Below, in pieces: positions 35,341 to 48,867 of a stretch of DNA of 64,000 nt; position 1 is the stretch's first letter; each line of letters begins with the position of its first letter. The notes under the pieces are model-generated. The model did no database searches. It was not told the DNA's origin and saw only the letters and a program-made list of their open reading frames with translations. Origin of the DNA: Mesorhabditis belari (taxonomy: Eukaryota; Nematoda; Chromadorea; Rhabditida; Rhabditidae); the NCBI GenBank assembly GCA_958450365.1, contig CAUEEP010000742.1, positions 1,741,001 to 1,805,000 of the forward strand, given 5' to 3'. The position numbers and the translations under genes were made by a program.

Positions 35341-38300
35341 CTAATTCAATAGTTTAAAAAGAGGCAACAAAAGAGCAAAGAGCAATGAGATGAGGGTTGA
35401 GGTTGAGGTTGTCGTCATGTCAGTCCTTTGTGTTGGGTTAGTCGGTTCAGTATTCGGAGTATTGGTTGGTCCAGTACCAGGAGTTGTTGTCGGTCCAGTA
35501 CCTGGTGTAGTAGTTGGACCAGTACCTAGAGTTGTGGTGGTGGTTGGACCAGTTCCTAGGGTTGTGGTGGTGGTTGGACCAGTTCCTAGGGTTGTGGTGG
35601 TGGTTGGACCAGTACCTAGAGTTGTGGTGGTGGTTGGACCAGTTCCTAGGGTTGTGGTGGTGGTTGTCGAGCTGGCGGGGTCTTTCAACTAAACACTTTT
35701 GATTGCTTCCGAAGTGATTCAGCAAAACTCAGAAATTGAGATTAAAATTTCTGAACTCATTTAGGCATTCATTGAACCAAGAAACTTTGAGCTTACCATC
35801 CCATTCGATAGATCGATGCAATCATTGTACGTGCAACAACATCCGTACAATGTCGTCGACGTGTTTCCGCTTTGAATCTAAACCATTTTGTTATGCGATT
35901 CTTTTATACCATTTTGAATCTAAGCCATTTTTTATGGACAAACAAATTTTTCTCGTTTCGCACAAAAACCCACATTTGCACACTTGCTATCCATTCCCAG
36001 CTGACTGCACAAACTCGCCGGGTCACAAGCGTACACTGTGGTGGTGACACTCTTGCCCAAAAAGACTGAGTGGTACGTGATCTAGAAATTGAGTTGTAAT
36101 TGAGCTCAGTAATGTGTGATCAAGAATTTTCGTACTTGGACTACTTGTACTGCCACGTGGTTTATTGTAAAGGCCTGCAGACTTTAAATGTTTTAAAATT
36201 ACCGCTGAGCAATCCCCGAAACAGGCTTGATAGCTGTTGCCGGCGGTGAGAAGATTTCCGTTGATGCTGAGGCCGTTGTAGCAAGTGATTGGTGGGACGC
36301 CCGATGGAGGCGGTGGAAGAGTTGGAGCTGGGTCAACCTGGGAAACAGTTACTTTTTTTTCTGAAAACTTTAACTTGTTCATAACGCTAATTTAGAATCA
36401 TAAACCTAGTCTTACATGAGCATTGTTAACGTTGCATTGATCGTCGTCATTGCAACAGCACGCCTCCAGGTAATCCTGATTGTCGGTGAACAAAGTGTCA
36501 CAGTGGTTCGTCATATTGAGCGCATCGCAGAGTTTATTCGACGCACAGAAGAACACCCACGTGGCTTGATTGTTGATGCTAAACCATATTGAATTTGTGA
36601 TTAAAAATCAGAAAACTTTTACCTGCTAGCAATTGAAGCGCATTGCCCATCGCAAGCCTGAGCAGTGCCGATGGTCGAATTGTATTGGGAACCTTCGGTG
36701 GCGATTCCCGAGAAGCATTGAAGTGTATCACGAGATGGTTTCACCGACTAGAGAAATTATAAGTCATGAACTTTCCAGTTACGGGCTTGATTTACTAAAT
36801 ATTTTTCTCATTTCTCCATCAAACCTTGTGCTCTCGATCGATACAATCACTCCACCCGCAGCAACATCCTTGAATCATTCCATTGACGATCTTGTTACAA
36901 GAGTCTTTCAGGCCGAGCTGGTCACAAACCTAAAAAAGCATTAAAAGAGTTCAAATTTCTCTACCTACATCAACAGGCTCACAACCAAACAACGTGAAAT
37001 CATAGCTCTTATCACCGACAACGGTTGTGAAAGAGAGAAGACCACATTTGCCTTGGCATGCCATGTACGAGTTCGCGTCGGATTGCATGGCTCCATTGAT
37101 GGAAAGACCGCTAAACTTTGGAAATTTTTTGTTTGTCTAATGGCTAAAGCTCAAGGTGAGCTTTTGTCTGGACATCTAGTGTACTTTATAGAATCGGGTA
37201 TGAGGAATCCGAATCTGAAATCCAAATCTCCCAATGGACTTTCCAGGCGTGCAAAACGTTAATCGAAAATTTGGCGTCAAAACTGATGCTTTAAAAGGCT
37301 TCTTAGCGGAAAAAGGATACGTTGGTGGCCTAGTGGATCATGCATTAGGCTTCCGCCCACAGGATCAGGGTTCGGTCCCTAGCTTTTTGTTTTTGTTTTT
37401 TTTTGGAGCAACTTCTAGCATTTTGTGAAAGTTTACCTGTAACATGCAAGTGGTGGATCCATTGGTGGAGTATATTGATGCACGTCCAAATTGTTCACAT
37501 TATTGCAATTGTCTCCTGTGTCACAACAGCATCCCTTTGCATATTGATCGCCAAGCAACGCATTGCATTTGTTCGTCATGTCCAATTTAGTGCACAATGA
37601 TGGCTCGACACAGTAGTACCCTGTAAAAGGTTTATTGGATAGCAATGATAACGGTAAGTAAGGGTTAGCCGAACCGGATCATTTAGTGAGCTAACAAATG
37701 CCAAACACACCTGTCAAGTAGACATTGTTAACACTTGTTTCCACCGAGATACACGATCCATCACAACGCATCGAGCTGCCCAACAACTGCTCATCAGCGC
37801 CAGCGCTTTTGTAGGAGGCTCCTAGACATTTTGTTCTTATTTCTAGATATAGCGAACTAAAGAAATTATGGCCTTGAGATTTTTTCCAAGAGCAAACACT
37901 CGAAGAAAACTAAAGAAACTGTTTGATCACTCACCTACGACACAAGCCAAGTTATCGGGTCGGTGCGTCACGTTGGTGGATTTTGGCTAAATTTTTGAAA
38001 TAGCTAATTTTTCCAGGCCTCTAACCTTTCCGTTCCAATCCAGACAATCGTTCCAATTACAGCAGCAACCGGAGATTGCATTTGAGCCTTGTTCACCGAG
38101 GAGCTAAATGGGATATTTGTTCGAAATGGTTTCATTGAGTGCCATTCATTAGATACTAGGTTAGAGCTCGTGTACATAGTACTTCTAATGTAAGTATTTA
38201 GTACTAGTACTCTAGTTAGTAGTTTAATTTTATCCCTACTTAAAATACATCCACTCACCGTTGCACAACTTCCACTGATACCGAAGTGATCGCACATTTC

Positions 38301-41300
38301 CGAGGGGTCACATGTGAACAGAGTTGCGGCATAGTTCTTACCGAGGAGATTCAATTGGTAGGTCATCTAAAACGCAAGGTTTTAGAATTTTACATACAAA
38401 TACCGAGAAACACTCTCCATAGCAAGTCTGGAAGCTGTCGGCAGCTGTTGTTCTAACACCGTTGATCGAAATTCCACTGAAGCAAGTGATTGGCGCTCCA
38501 TGGTACGACGGGGGAGGCAATGACGGTGGTGGATTAATTGGGGTCTAAAAGACATTCTGCGGTTGAGTACTTTAAGATAAACGCACACTTTCTGGTGCCC
38601 TTAGCTCTTTTGCCAAGAAAACTTTAAGCGGATGCGTCATATTCAGTGTTATTACCAGTTTTTACTACTTACGTCAAGGTTGTTGAGATTGCAATTGTCC
38701 GAATTTGAGCAGCAGCAAGCCTCCAAATAAGTGCCACCATCGGCAAACATCTTCATGCAATGATTGGTGAGATTCAACGAGTTGCAGAACTTGTTCGAGG
38801 CACAGTAGAAGCCGTAGACCTCGTGTCCGTTGAAGCTAAAAGAATAGATGTTAGACTGTTGGTTTTCGTTGAAACACGTTGTTGAGTGGGGCACTAGCCA
38901 GATGGCTTATCCGATCTAAAAATCTAGCAATAAGTCTAGATAACCCACTTGCTGGCCATCAATCCACACTGTCCATCACAGGGCAACGATTGTCCATAGG
39001 TCATATTGACATTCGAACCCTCTGAAGCCAAACCGACAAAACATTGTTGAAGATCTTGTTGTTTTTTTTTGATTCCCTAAATTGACTTTCACTAAGCTTC
39101 TCCTAATCCAACTGACTCCAGTCTTTTTGTCGATACAGTCATCAAAATCACAGCAACATCCACTGATTGTTGAGTCACCGCCGAGGATCTAAAATCCGGC
39201 ACGAATGAACAGAGCTGTTGACAGTTACCGTTGCACAATCCCCGCTGATCGCGTAGTGATTACAGAGTTGAATCGGATCACACGTGAAAATGGTGGCCAC
39301 GTAGTCGTTGTCGAACAGTCTTGTCCAGTAGCTGAGCTGAAATGAATTCTGTCATTATATTTTGAGATTCACAAACCGATGTGCATTCCCCGAAGCAAGC
39401 CGAATAGGCATCGTCCGGTCCAAGTTGTTGTCCATTCAGTGAGATTCCGCTATAGCAGGCGATCGGTGTGCTGGCTGGTGCTGGTGGAAGAGCTGTGGGT
39501 GCGGGTGGAGCCTGAATATTCAAAGGAAACTCGGTTTTTCGACCGTAACTCGATACCAAATCATCCGATTCCCCTAAGTTTATATTTATATGAAATTTCA
39601 AGTTCATTCCTGCGGTCAATTTCAATTTTTAGTTCAAAAACACAATCGTATATTTTTTATAGTGCTTCGAAGTTCAGAGGTGCCAACCTCTCGGCAGAAT
39701 CGTCGTTTTCAATAGTTCTCAACTCTCAAGAATTGCCCACAAATCGACCAATTCTTATAGTTTTTGTTGTTTCAGTCAAGTAACTGTGTCTTGTAACAGT
39801 ACTTACCAATACTGCTAGCTTAATGGTATTGAAATTCATTGTACGATACTTCACTGTTCACTCACATTACTGTTATTCAGATTGCAATTGTTGGCATCAC
39901 TGCAGCAACAGGTGCGCACGAATTTTCCGTTTTGATCGTGAACGCTCTGGCAACCGTTTGTCTTGTTGAGTGCATCGCAGAGTGCGTCGGGGGCGCAGAA
40001 GAAACCCCACGTGTTTTGCCCTTTCACACTAAACATTGTAAAGTATTATAGCTGTTTTTTTTTATTTCTTATAGAACAGAAATTTGTTTTGTTGTCGAAT
40101 TGTTGAAAGAATTTGAATGGAGCCAATTTTTTCGTACCTCGTTTGCACCGATGAGCACTGCCCACTGCACGACTCCGAGTCTCCATAGGTGGAAGAGAGC
40201 AGACCACTCGTTCCCAAACCAACAAAACATTTCAACGTGTCATGGTTTGGTTTGACTTGCTGAACTTCTTCGACTTAAGAAGATTCTCGAGGTTCCTACT
40301 CTTTTGCTGATGTCGAGGCAGTCATTGAATCCACAGCAACAACCATCGATAACCGTGCCGAGCGAGCTGCACGAGTCTTTCAATCCGAGTGAATCACAAA
40401 CCTGAAAGTGATAGAATGTACTAATTTTGATGGTCACTTACCGATACGCCATCGCACGAGAACATTGTGACGTTGATGTCAAAATCTCCCGTTTTGGTGT
40501 GGAAGTTGAACAGTCCGCAATCACCTTGACAGGCCATGTATTGGTTGGCGTCGGTGAGGAGCTGGCCGTTGACGGCAAGACCGCTGAATTGATGAGTTAG
40601 GCCTTGTTTGAAAATATTGAAAGTCTAGTTCCTTGCATACATATGCAATAATTTTTCGAGATACTGTAAGGGTCTTTAGCTAAAGATATTCAGTCTTAAT
40701 AGCAGTTTACATGGACTTTACAGTATTTTTATATTCATAAATGGTAGCCAGCTAATAGCTTTATGCTACAGTACCAGAAAACAGAAAACGAACCTGTAGC
40801 AGGCAATCGGGGATTTCGTCGGCGGAGTGTACGGCGGAACGGTGAGATTGTGTCTATTATTGCAGTTGATGGCATTATCACAACAACAGCCGAGAATATT
40901 GTGCTGACCGGCAAGTCCCGCACAACTATTCTTTACGTCAAGTGAGGTGCACAAGTTGTTGGGTGCACACAAGTAGCCTAAACTTGAAAAATGAACGATT
41001 GATTCATGAATTGAAACCTGTCATGTACATGCCGGCAACGGTGATCTCCACCGAGGCGCAGCTTCCATCACAGGGCATCGCCGAGCCGTAGAATTGATCA
41101 CCCTGATCACCGCCGAAATCGATTGAATATCCTGAAAATTGGAAATGGTCATTGGAAAGCTCCTATTCAGGATTTTACAAATTTTGTGCTGCCCAGTTTT
41201 CTGAGCAAATATTTTCCCTTCGTTTTTCTTTTCACGAACCGACGACACATTCGAGGTTGTCCGGTCGGGTGTTGTTGTTGTCATGTGGCTTGATCTAAAG

Positions 41301-44300
41301 AAGATCTAGCTCTTCAAAACCTAATCCTATCAACCATTCCATTGTTGTTCGTGTCAATACAGTCATCCCAATCACAGCAACATCCATAGATCGTTGTTGT
41401 CGAGTCCGTGCTGTCAATCTAGAAAACATTGAGCGTAGATTTTCAAAAGAATTTTTACGTTTGCGCAACTGTTACTCATTCCGAGATCTCTGCAATAGGC
41501 GGCTGGATCACAAGAATAGATTGTGGTGACAACACTCTTTCCGTTGAATGTCGAGTGGTAGGAGACCTGAAAAGGGTGGCTTTGTGGTTGCAAAATTGAA
41601 ACTAAAACTTTATAAACTTGAGTAAACTTGTTTGTTCTACAGTTCTTGAATTAAAATTTCACTCACTGATGCACAATCTCCATGACAAGCCAAATAACTG
41701 TCAGCATCGGTGAGCACTCCTCCGTTCATGCTTATTCCCGAGTAGCAAGCAATCGGTGATCGATTATCCGGAATGCTTGTTGGTGGAGCAATTGTGACAT
41801 CAACCTAAACCCCTTGGCTGGTTTTGACGAAGTCTGACTTACGTCAGTTCCGTGGATGTTGCAATTGTTGCTATCATCACAACAGCATCCTCGAATGTAT
41901 TCCTAGAATTGTCAAGTAACTCATCAAGTTCAACAATCAAACCATATTGTCATTGAAAAGAGTGGCACAATGCGAGGTGTCGGATTCAACGAGAGAACAG
42001 GCTTTCGTCGAGGCACAGAAGAAAGACCAAGTTTCGGCTTTGTTGATTCTAAAGAGTGATAACTCTTGCGCATTTATTCCGTCTGATTTAACTGATTTAA
42101 TTATGATTTATGATTGTGATTCTAATTTGAAACCACTAACGTTGTCTGAATGGATCCGCATTTTCCGCTGCACGGCGCCGATTGCCCCTTGAGCATCGAT
42201 CCCTTGTCTCCATTGACGGCCGTTCCAACAAAGCATTGCAAATTGTCGTGAGTGGGTTTGATTTGCTGAATTTTGTCGTTAAAAAATTTGAGTCACTTCT
42301 TACTCCAGTGCCAAGATCAAGGCAATCGTTCCATGAGCAGCAACAACCGCTCAACGAGTTCCCGCCATCATCTTTGCCCACTTGAGCGCAAGAGTCTTTC
42401 AATTTGAACGCAGCACACATCTAAATTACTTAAAAAAGTTATTTTTTGATTACTAACATTTGTTGGATCGCAGCTGTACATGGTGAGCGAGTGTGGTTTG
42501 CCGCCGATGGTGGTGGTGAAAGTGAGAGATCCGCAATCACCTCGGCAAGTCATGTAACGATCGGCGTCTTGGAGCATCGTTCCGTTGTAGGAAAGACCGC
42601 TGAATAGACAGTGGTTATGCTCATTGGCTTACAATAGTTAAGTTAAGTTATGGTTATTTCATGAGCACAGTAACCCAAAGCTCAGAAGTACAAGTGGTGC
42701 GCATACTGATGTTTGACCTTTTCAAAAACTCAGTCATGACTTATTAGGCTGTCCGGAAAGTCTTTTCGTTCCTTTTCGTACTTCCGTCGAAAAATAGCAA
42801 ATTCATCAATTAACCTATGGTTTTCTCTGAATAAAAAGTGTTTTTTGCTCTGTTTCCATTTTTTTTAAGTCAATTTTGGTTCACTTTCAAACAATTCAAG
42901 AGTGAAAACGTGTATTTCCGTAAAAATCTATAAAAACCTCCACGAAGGAATTGGCTGAATCAATTTCTCTGAAAATTTGGCTATACACCAAACTTTTTGT
43001 GCTCTATCTTTTATCTATTAACACTAAGATAGGTTTCCTTAGCTAAAGTGTTTTAGCATCATCGTGCCGTCACCCTTTTTGACTATCCGACTTCACGCTC
43101 GGACTACCCGACAAAAATCCAGACATAAGACATTTAAAATCGGTTTTAATGTTATTTTGCAAAAAAATAATTGGCCTTTCTAATGAAACAAACCATAGTT
43201 CAACTGGTGCATTTGTTGGTTTTAAACGGAAGTACGAAAAGGAACGAAAAAAAACTTTCTGGACAGTCTAATAGATCATTTGAATCTTAAATAAACATAT
43301 ACTATAATACTATTAACTCAGACAGAATTTGCAAACAAGGCTCATCTGCTTGATCCAAGTTCAATAACCCTATCAGTATACGCTTTAACGCTAGCCACCA
43401 ACCTGTAGCAAGCCAAGGGTGACCGATTGGGTGGTGGACTCGTTGGCACAGTGACATTCTCCATGACCGCATTGCAATTATCCGCCCAATCACAACAACA
43501 TCCCGAGGTGGCATTAGAGCCAGGGAGATAGGCGCAATCGTTGTGCACTCCGAGGCGGTGGCATAGAGACCGTGGAGCACAGAAGTAGCCTGGAATGGGC
43601 AAATGGACATGGTGAATTCGCTACACTTCACCTGCGGCTGGCATTCCGGTGTAGTTGCTCTTGAAATAGGCGCACTCTCCTTGACACGGCAATGCTCCAC
43701 CGATCACCGAATAGCTGTCAGTTCCAGGGTTTCCGACGACAAGTCCTAAATGAATTCACTTTTGAAAAGTTTGCTAGGATTTTATGTAATCACTCACCAG
43801 TGAAGCAGCTCAAATCATCGGAGTAGTTGCCGTTGGGATACTTGTTGATCATTGGGTTGATACACACGTCCGTGTCACAGCAACACCCAGAAATCGTGTT
43901 GTCGATCGTGGCGCAACTAAAAAAATAATCTGATAAGTTTCAGCTTTCTAACTTACTTATTGATGAGTCCAAGTCCGCGGCAAACGGTGGCTGGATCACA
44001 ACTGAAGAGGGTCACCTCGAAGGGTTTATTATCTAAAAGAATATCCATTGGCTGAATTTTTATATTTTGTTTAGTATAGGGTGGCTGATAATATGTGTTA
44101 CGAAGGCAGATTAAGGCGTAAATGTGTCAGATTACTTAAATTTTGATATAATTTCATTTTTATAACATTTTTACACTTATATTCCAATTTTTTAGCCCGG
44201 TGGGTCGGCTATAAGAAACATTAGGGCCATTAGAAGCTCCGTAAATAAAAGCGTCTGACACGGAGATGCTTTTGTCCATAAAAGCTGGTGATTAAAATGA

Positions 44301-47300
44301 AAGCACTGAACTTTTCAGTGATCTTAATTAGTTATTGGTGCTTTAAAAAGGTTAATAAAAATATTACTTTTTGCTTTAAGCTTTTGACCTAATGTTAGTT
44401 TTAGAATCCTCTGAAGCACCCAAAATAAGCTTATTTCATCTCGTTTTCAACATGGCGACAATTAAAGCAATTAAAATTTGATTCTATTATAGTTCAAACA
44501 AAATTTTGTTTATGACCTTAACATAGAAAAACCAAAAAAAACATAATTTGTGGGAGAGTTTTTGTGATGTGGAGTATTTTAAGCACGATTTCATAATATA
44601 CATTGTGCCAGACGCTTTTATTTACGGAGCTTCTAATGGCCCTAATGTTTCTTATAGCCGACCCACCGGGCTAAAAATTGGAATATAAGTGTAAAAATGT
44701 TATAAAAATGAAATTATAACAAACTTTAAGTAATCTGACACATTTTCGACTTAATCTGCCTTCATAACACAAATTATGGGCCACCGTGTATGAACTTGAC
44801 ATGATAATCCCAAACTTTAAACCAAATCAACTCACTCATTGTGGTCGGCAGGGTGATCGAAGCACAATCGCCAGCGCAAGCGGTGAAATCGCCATCACTC
44901 ATCGATTGATTGTTCACCCAAAGTCCTTGATAGCAAGCAATCATCTGCGGAACAATCACTGTTGGAGAAGCTGGCTAAAAATTTGAAATGTTAAGAATTA
45001 CTCGGCAAGCTCACCGTCGGAATGCCTCTTCCCTTGATGTTACAATTGGCTTCATCATTACAGCAACAAACGAGCAACTCTTGGTCACCGATGGTCACTT
45101 GATCGCAAGTACCGTGTGCCTCGAGTTGATTGCAGAGACTCTCATCAGCGCAGAAGAAAGCTGTCACCTATTAACAGGAAAATGTTTGAAAATAGGACTG
45201 GTGCTCGGAGAATGTCATCTTTGTTTTTTTAAAGGGAATATTTGTAAATCTATTCAGCAGGGAACTTACTATCAAATGGTTTCGGATAAGGTTAGAGTGG
45301 GGTGGCTACTTAGCGCAAATTTTCTTGCGCAGCTTGCCATAACTTTCTTCTAAGTGGGCCAATCTTTATGATTTGTGGTGTCATTTTGTTGCACCTGTTG
45401 AGATCTATAAAATAACACCACAAATCATAAAGATTGACCCACTTAGAAGAAAGTTATGGCGAGTTGCACAAAAAATTTGACGCAAGGTAGCCACCCCCGT
45501 TAGAGTTCATGACCAGCCTTTAAAACAAACCAGCGTCGAGTTGAGCTTAGTGACGGCGCTTCCGCAGTATCCGTGACAAATCGCCTCACCACCGGCATCG
45601 AAATTGTGATCGGTATACTTCATATGCACTCCCGCGTAGCATTCAATCCACTCAGGCACCGGGTTGTCTAAAAAATTACTGCAGTTATATGGATTGCCGT
45701 TCTCTAAAATCTGAAAACCTACCAGGTGAAACTGGTGGCATGAGGGTTGGATCAATGCAATCATCCGTGTCACAGCAGCAACCGTAGAAGGTTCCGTCGT
45801 CAATGTTCGCGCATTTGTTCTGCAAACCGAATCCCTTGCAAACACTGCCCGGGTCACAGCCATAGATGGTGAATGTGAAGTTTGATTGAAGCTGAAAAGT
45901 TTCGGTGATAAGTTCAGATGATTCAACGTTTAGGGCTTTATTGCTCAATCGATTGTGCAAGACTTCGAATGAATCTAGAGTAAGCAGATTCTAGACATTG
46001 GCTGTTTAAATCTCGCGGTATTGGATTGTATTGAGACTCGCCTTGTATTGGAGCGATGAGCAATCGCCTTGGCACGCAACATAACCACCCGGAGTAAGGA
46101 ATTTATTTTGGAATGTGATTCCGGAAAAGCAAGCGATTGGTGGTCGAAAATCGGTGGAAAGTGGTGGCATTGGGGAAACGAGCTAAAGAAAGGAATCAAG
46201 TTTTGTAAAGAAGTTGATGTTTTCAAGTGACCCAAAAAAGTCTTCAGACACGCTTGTAGAATTGTCACTTCTTTTTCGATCAAAAATCTACCCCATCCGC
46301 ATTGCAATTCGGTCCCGTACTGCAGCAAGAGCCGTTCACATTCCCGTCGAGAACAATTGTCCCATCATCCTAGACGCTTTTTTCTTTACACAATCTTCAA
46401 TTTTCATTCTCATACCGATTTCAAGAATCCCTGGCACAATGGTCGTGGAGCGCAGAAGAAAAGATAACTGATTTTCCCGTTGGCGAGCGTTGAGAAAGTG
46501 CCGCAGTCTCCGTCACAGAGCTCAGTGCCTCCAACCGAGTAATCGCCGTGTTTCAATCCGACATAGCATTCACCGGGACCCACAATGTTGGGTGATGGTG
46601 AGGCGGCGAGGATTGAGGCTCCTAAAAATGCTTTCTAGAAAATGTTGAACAAGTCAGCCAGCACTGTCAGCAAGTCAGACCTTTGTCAATCAATCAAATC
46701 TTTCAAGACGTCTACAGTCTGTATTGTTAGATTGTGTTTTGAAACTTTACAAAACTGGCACTTTATGAACAAGTTTATCAATATGTCATAGCTGTTGCTT
46801 TGTTGGAATCAGGTTTTGAATTGACTTTGAACTGATGCTGATAGGTGTTCAAAAAGTGCAACAATTCCTCGCGTACCCGCTTTTACTTTGCGAGCGTCAT
46901 TCGAATTTTTTTGAAACGTTTCACTTCTGAGATTTTGTAGTCTCAGAGTAGTTTGCTTTTAATTGACTCGGTTGAAAGAAAATCCCAGCAAGATTCAGTG
47001 CTGATATCTCTTTCGCATAAAAGATAAAGCCGCCCCACCCAATTCTGTTCCCTGCACAGCGTTACAGAAATCCTCTTTGCAGACGCGATCACCGAGATGC
47101 ATTTTCTTTTGCGATACTGAAATGTAAGACTTTGAGTAGAAGGGAAAGTTTTTTGAAACCGCTTGTTGACATGAGAGCATGTGCAGTTGACCGTTTTTTA
47201 GGGTACATCGGCGACGTTTGTCACACAGACACCTTCGCAATCAACCTAAATTCGAGCTTATAATTTGGCAGTTTCAGATTAGTTGGATGTTAGAGAATAA

Positions 47301-47765
47301 AGCAGTAAAAGCTAAACGAGATTCGGGTAGAGGCAGGCTAGCTTTTAGAAGTGTACTTTGATACTTTGTACTCAACCTGGCGCACTCAATTCATTTCCTG
47401 TTAATTCAAGAATTTGTCAAAGTAACAATAGCTCAAGCTATCAGAGGCAAAATTTTTGCAAAAGCACAAAAACAATGAGTGCATCTGAAAGAATGCGTTT
47501 CAAAAGAAACTGCACTTCGAAGAAGAGTCTAGTTTCAAAAGTAGTAAAGGGAAAGGCTTAAGATATGTAAAAAGATTGAATAGAAGTAGTATGCAAATAA
47601 AAAGTGAGCATTTCTGCAAAAAAACTCCTTGAACTAACCTCTTCGACTTGACTCGATGTCACTCGATCCAAATCATCAACGTGCACCGTTCCTTGAAGAC
47701 ACCGTAAAAGCTTGACCCGTCGAGGCCAGCAGAACTAGCCCAAGCAATACGGTGAAATGACCCAT
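35341..47765 (-). CDS. Giant GPI-anchored multi-module Cys-rich protein (gene B)
   Basis: This paralog of gene A has about 18 modules, with CCC signatures near 46.33, 45.78, 45.06, 43.88, 43.50, 42.34, 41.88, 41.38, 40.89, 40.34, 39.90, 39.15, 38.71, 38.06, 37.53, 36.86, 36.46 and 35.84 kb. Alpha and beta types alternate. The ATG at 47765 gives MGHFTVLLGLVLLASTGQA, a signal peptide. A one-base slip in a TTTT run (47707-47710) separates it from CLQGTVHVDDLDRV, the counterpart of LECNVGSMTVD in gene A. A second slip near 47205, before KNGQLHMLSCQQA, breaks the next exon; VCKEDFCNAV follows normally. The C-terminus is a Thr-rich GPTTTTTLGT repeat, then a GPI-type tail (TLISLLFALLLPLFKLLN) and TAG. 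Introns hold two TA-flanked MITEs, one 8-bp-duplication MITE and a tRNA-like repeat. Breaks may be real or base errors. Confidence 0.8.
35445..35670 (-). repeat. 30-bp coding tandem repeat in the gene B stalk
   Basis: Five or six units of about 30 bp, with GGTTGTGGTGGTGGTTGGAC on the plus strand, encode GTGPTTTTTL repeats. Shorter 24-bp variants (GTGPTTTP) lie on the C-terminal side. This makes a Thr-rich stalk just before the GPI signal. Confidence 0.9.
37145..37395 (+). repeat. tRNA-like repeat, copy 3, in a gene B intron
   Basis: The segment at 37321-37383 has GTTGGTGGCCTAGTGGATCA (A-box-like) and CAGGGTTCGGTCCCTAG (B-box-like arm that can pair), followed by a poly-T-rich tail. The ~170 bp before it resemble the sequence 5' of copy 1 (TTTATAGAATCGG...GGAATCCGAATC). 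The unit thus extends beyond the tRNA-like core, as a SINE would. Confidence 0.65.
42745..43270. mobile_element. Mariner-type MITE in a gene B intron
   Basis: This 526-bp element is bounded by TA, with inverted ends TTAGGCTGTCCGGAAAGTCT and, on the right, the complement of AGACTGTCCAGAAAGTTT. The repeat continues through CGTTCCTTTTCGTACTTCCG. It contains no transposase and sits in an intron between two modules. Confidence 0.85.
44075..44790. mobile_element. Long-TIR MITE in a gene B intron
   Basis: This 716-bp element is bounded by TA. Inverted repeats of about 210 bp pair TATAGGGTGGCTGATAATAT with the complement of TAATTTGTGTTATGGGCCAC-type right-end sequence. The match runs on through GCCCGGTGGGTCGGCTATAA and AGCTCCGTAAATAAAAGCGT. 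There is no coding sequence; about 290 bp of unique interior remain. Confidence 0.85.
45299..45498. mobile_element. 200-bp foldback MITE with 8-bp target duplication
   Basis: The ends GGGGTGGCTACTTAGCGC and GGTAGCCACCCCC are inverted, and almost the whole element is one palindrome through TTCTAAGTGGGCCAATCTTT. The 8-mer GTTAGAGT flanks it on both sides (45291-45298 and 45499-45506). It lies in a gene B intron. An 8-bp duplication fits hAT-like elements. A degraded relative lies at about 29.03-29.14 kb. Confidence 0.85.
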
Positions 47766-48867
47766 TCTTAAAAAGTTGTAAATAAGAGAATGAAGAACAA
47801 ATCAAGGGTAAGAGTCTAAAGTCGAACAATTCTAGAGCTAGATTCTAGTTCGATCGGACAAAAGCTTGGATTGAGCAGCTTTAAAGTAAATAAATTTTCA
47901 ACTTAAAATACAAGCAAGATCAGTTCAAAAGGTGACAATAAAGCTTTAAGTTTCTCGTAAAACTTCAAAATCTTCAAAAAGCCACCGTAATCCGCACTTA
48001 CGGAGCTGATCGGGAGTGGTTATCCGGATCAGCTCAAAGAAATCATTCCTTCCCCTATCAATTTGGGCTTTTTATTTGGAGCCGAGTTAATACGTTTATC
48101 AACATGTGTCCCTTTTTGAGAGAGAAAAGAAGTGCAAAAAAGGAAGAGAGATTGGAAGAGATTGAGCGGATTAACGGGGTTTTCAGTAGCCGTCAAAAAA
48201 AGAAAGACTCTTTTCTTTTTGCCCTTTCTGCAAGTCATTCACAGTCTTTGCTTTATTACTCACATTTTGCACTCTGTGGTTTGCCGGGCAGAACTTCCTT
48301 GAACAAAGAGTTGTTGGATTTTGTTACTTATGATCAATAGATCGATAGATCTTTATTACATTTAATTTATTACCTACTAAAGATTGAGAATTTGCGAAGA
48401 AAGTCTTCTTGGTTAGCATTGACTCGATTCTGCCGTAACAGGTCATTGAAAGAAAAACGTGCTTGAAATTAACAACCGTTTTCATTGTATTCCGGACCTA
48501 CTCACTTTATTTGATATTTCTAAACTATATTCTTGGATAGGCAAAAAGTATGGTGTTTGCCAAGTTCATGAGTGTTTTGCGAGGCTTTTCCTCAACTCCC
48601 CTAGGAATTTCTGTAAAACCACGATTTGTGGCCAAAAACGATAGCCTTTACCCAGAACACAAAATTCATTTTCCCCCTTTGACCAACAATTAAAACTTTT
48701 AAAAATTTGCATGGTTTTACCATTTAAAGACACCCTTGTTTATCTGTATAAGAGTCTAAGCAATCTAAGCTCTACTCATTTCTTGTGCTTTTAACTTATC
48801 ATAGAACTTTATTCTGTAAATTATTTACAGTGAGAACAACATTGAGAAAAACAATCACCAGCAACGC
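47766..48867. other. Spacer between genes B and C
   Basis: This holds the presumed gene B promoter and the gene C 3' UTR. Short open frames on both strands show no splice pattern or domain. I see no further gene. Confidence 0.5.
48808..48813 (-). promoter_or_regulatory. Polyadenylation signal of giant gene C
   Basis: AATAAA on the minus strand, about 55 nt beyond the gene C stop codon. Confidence 0.6.

Noticed and set aside
35390..35692. Plus-strand Val/Gly-rich open frame
   Set aside because: It is antisense to the Thr-rich stalk repeat of gene B.
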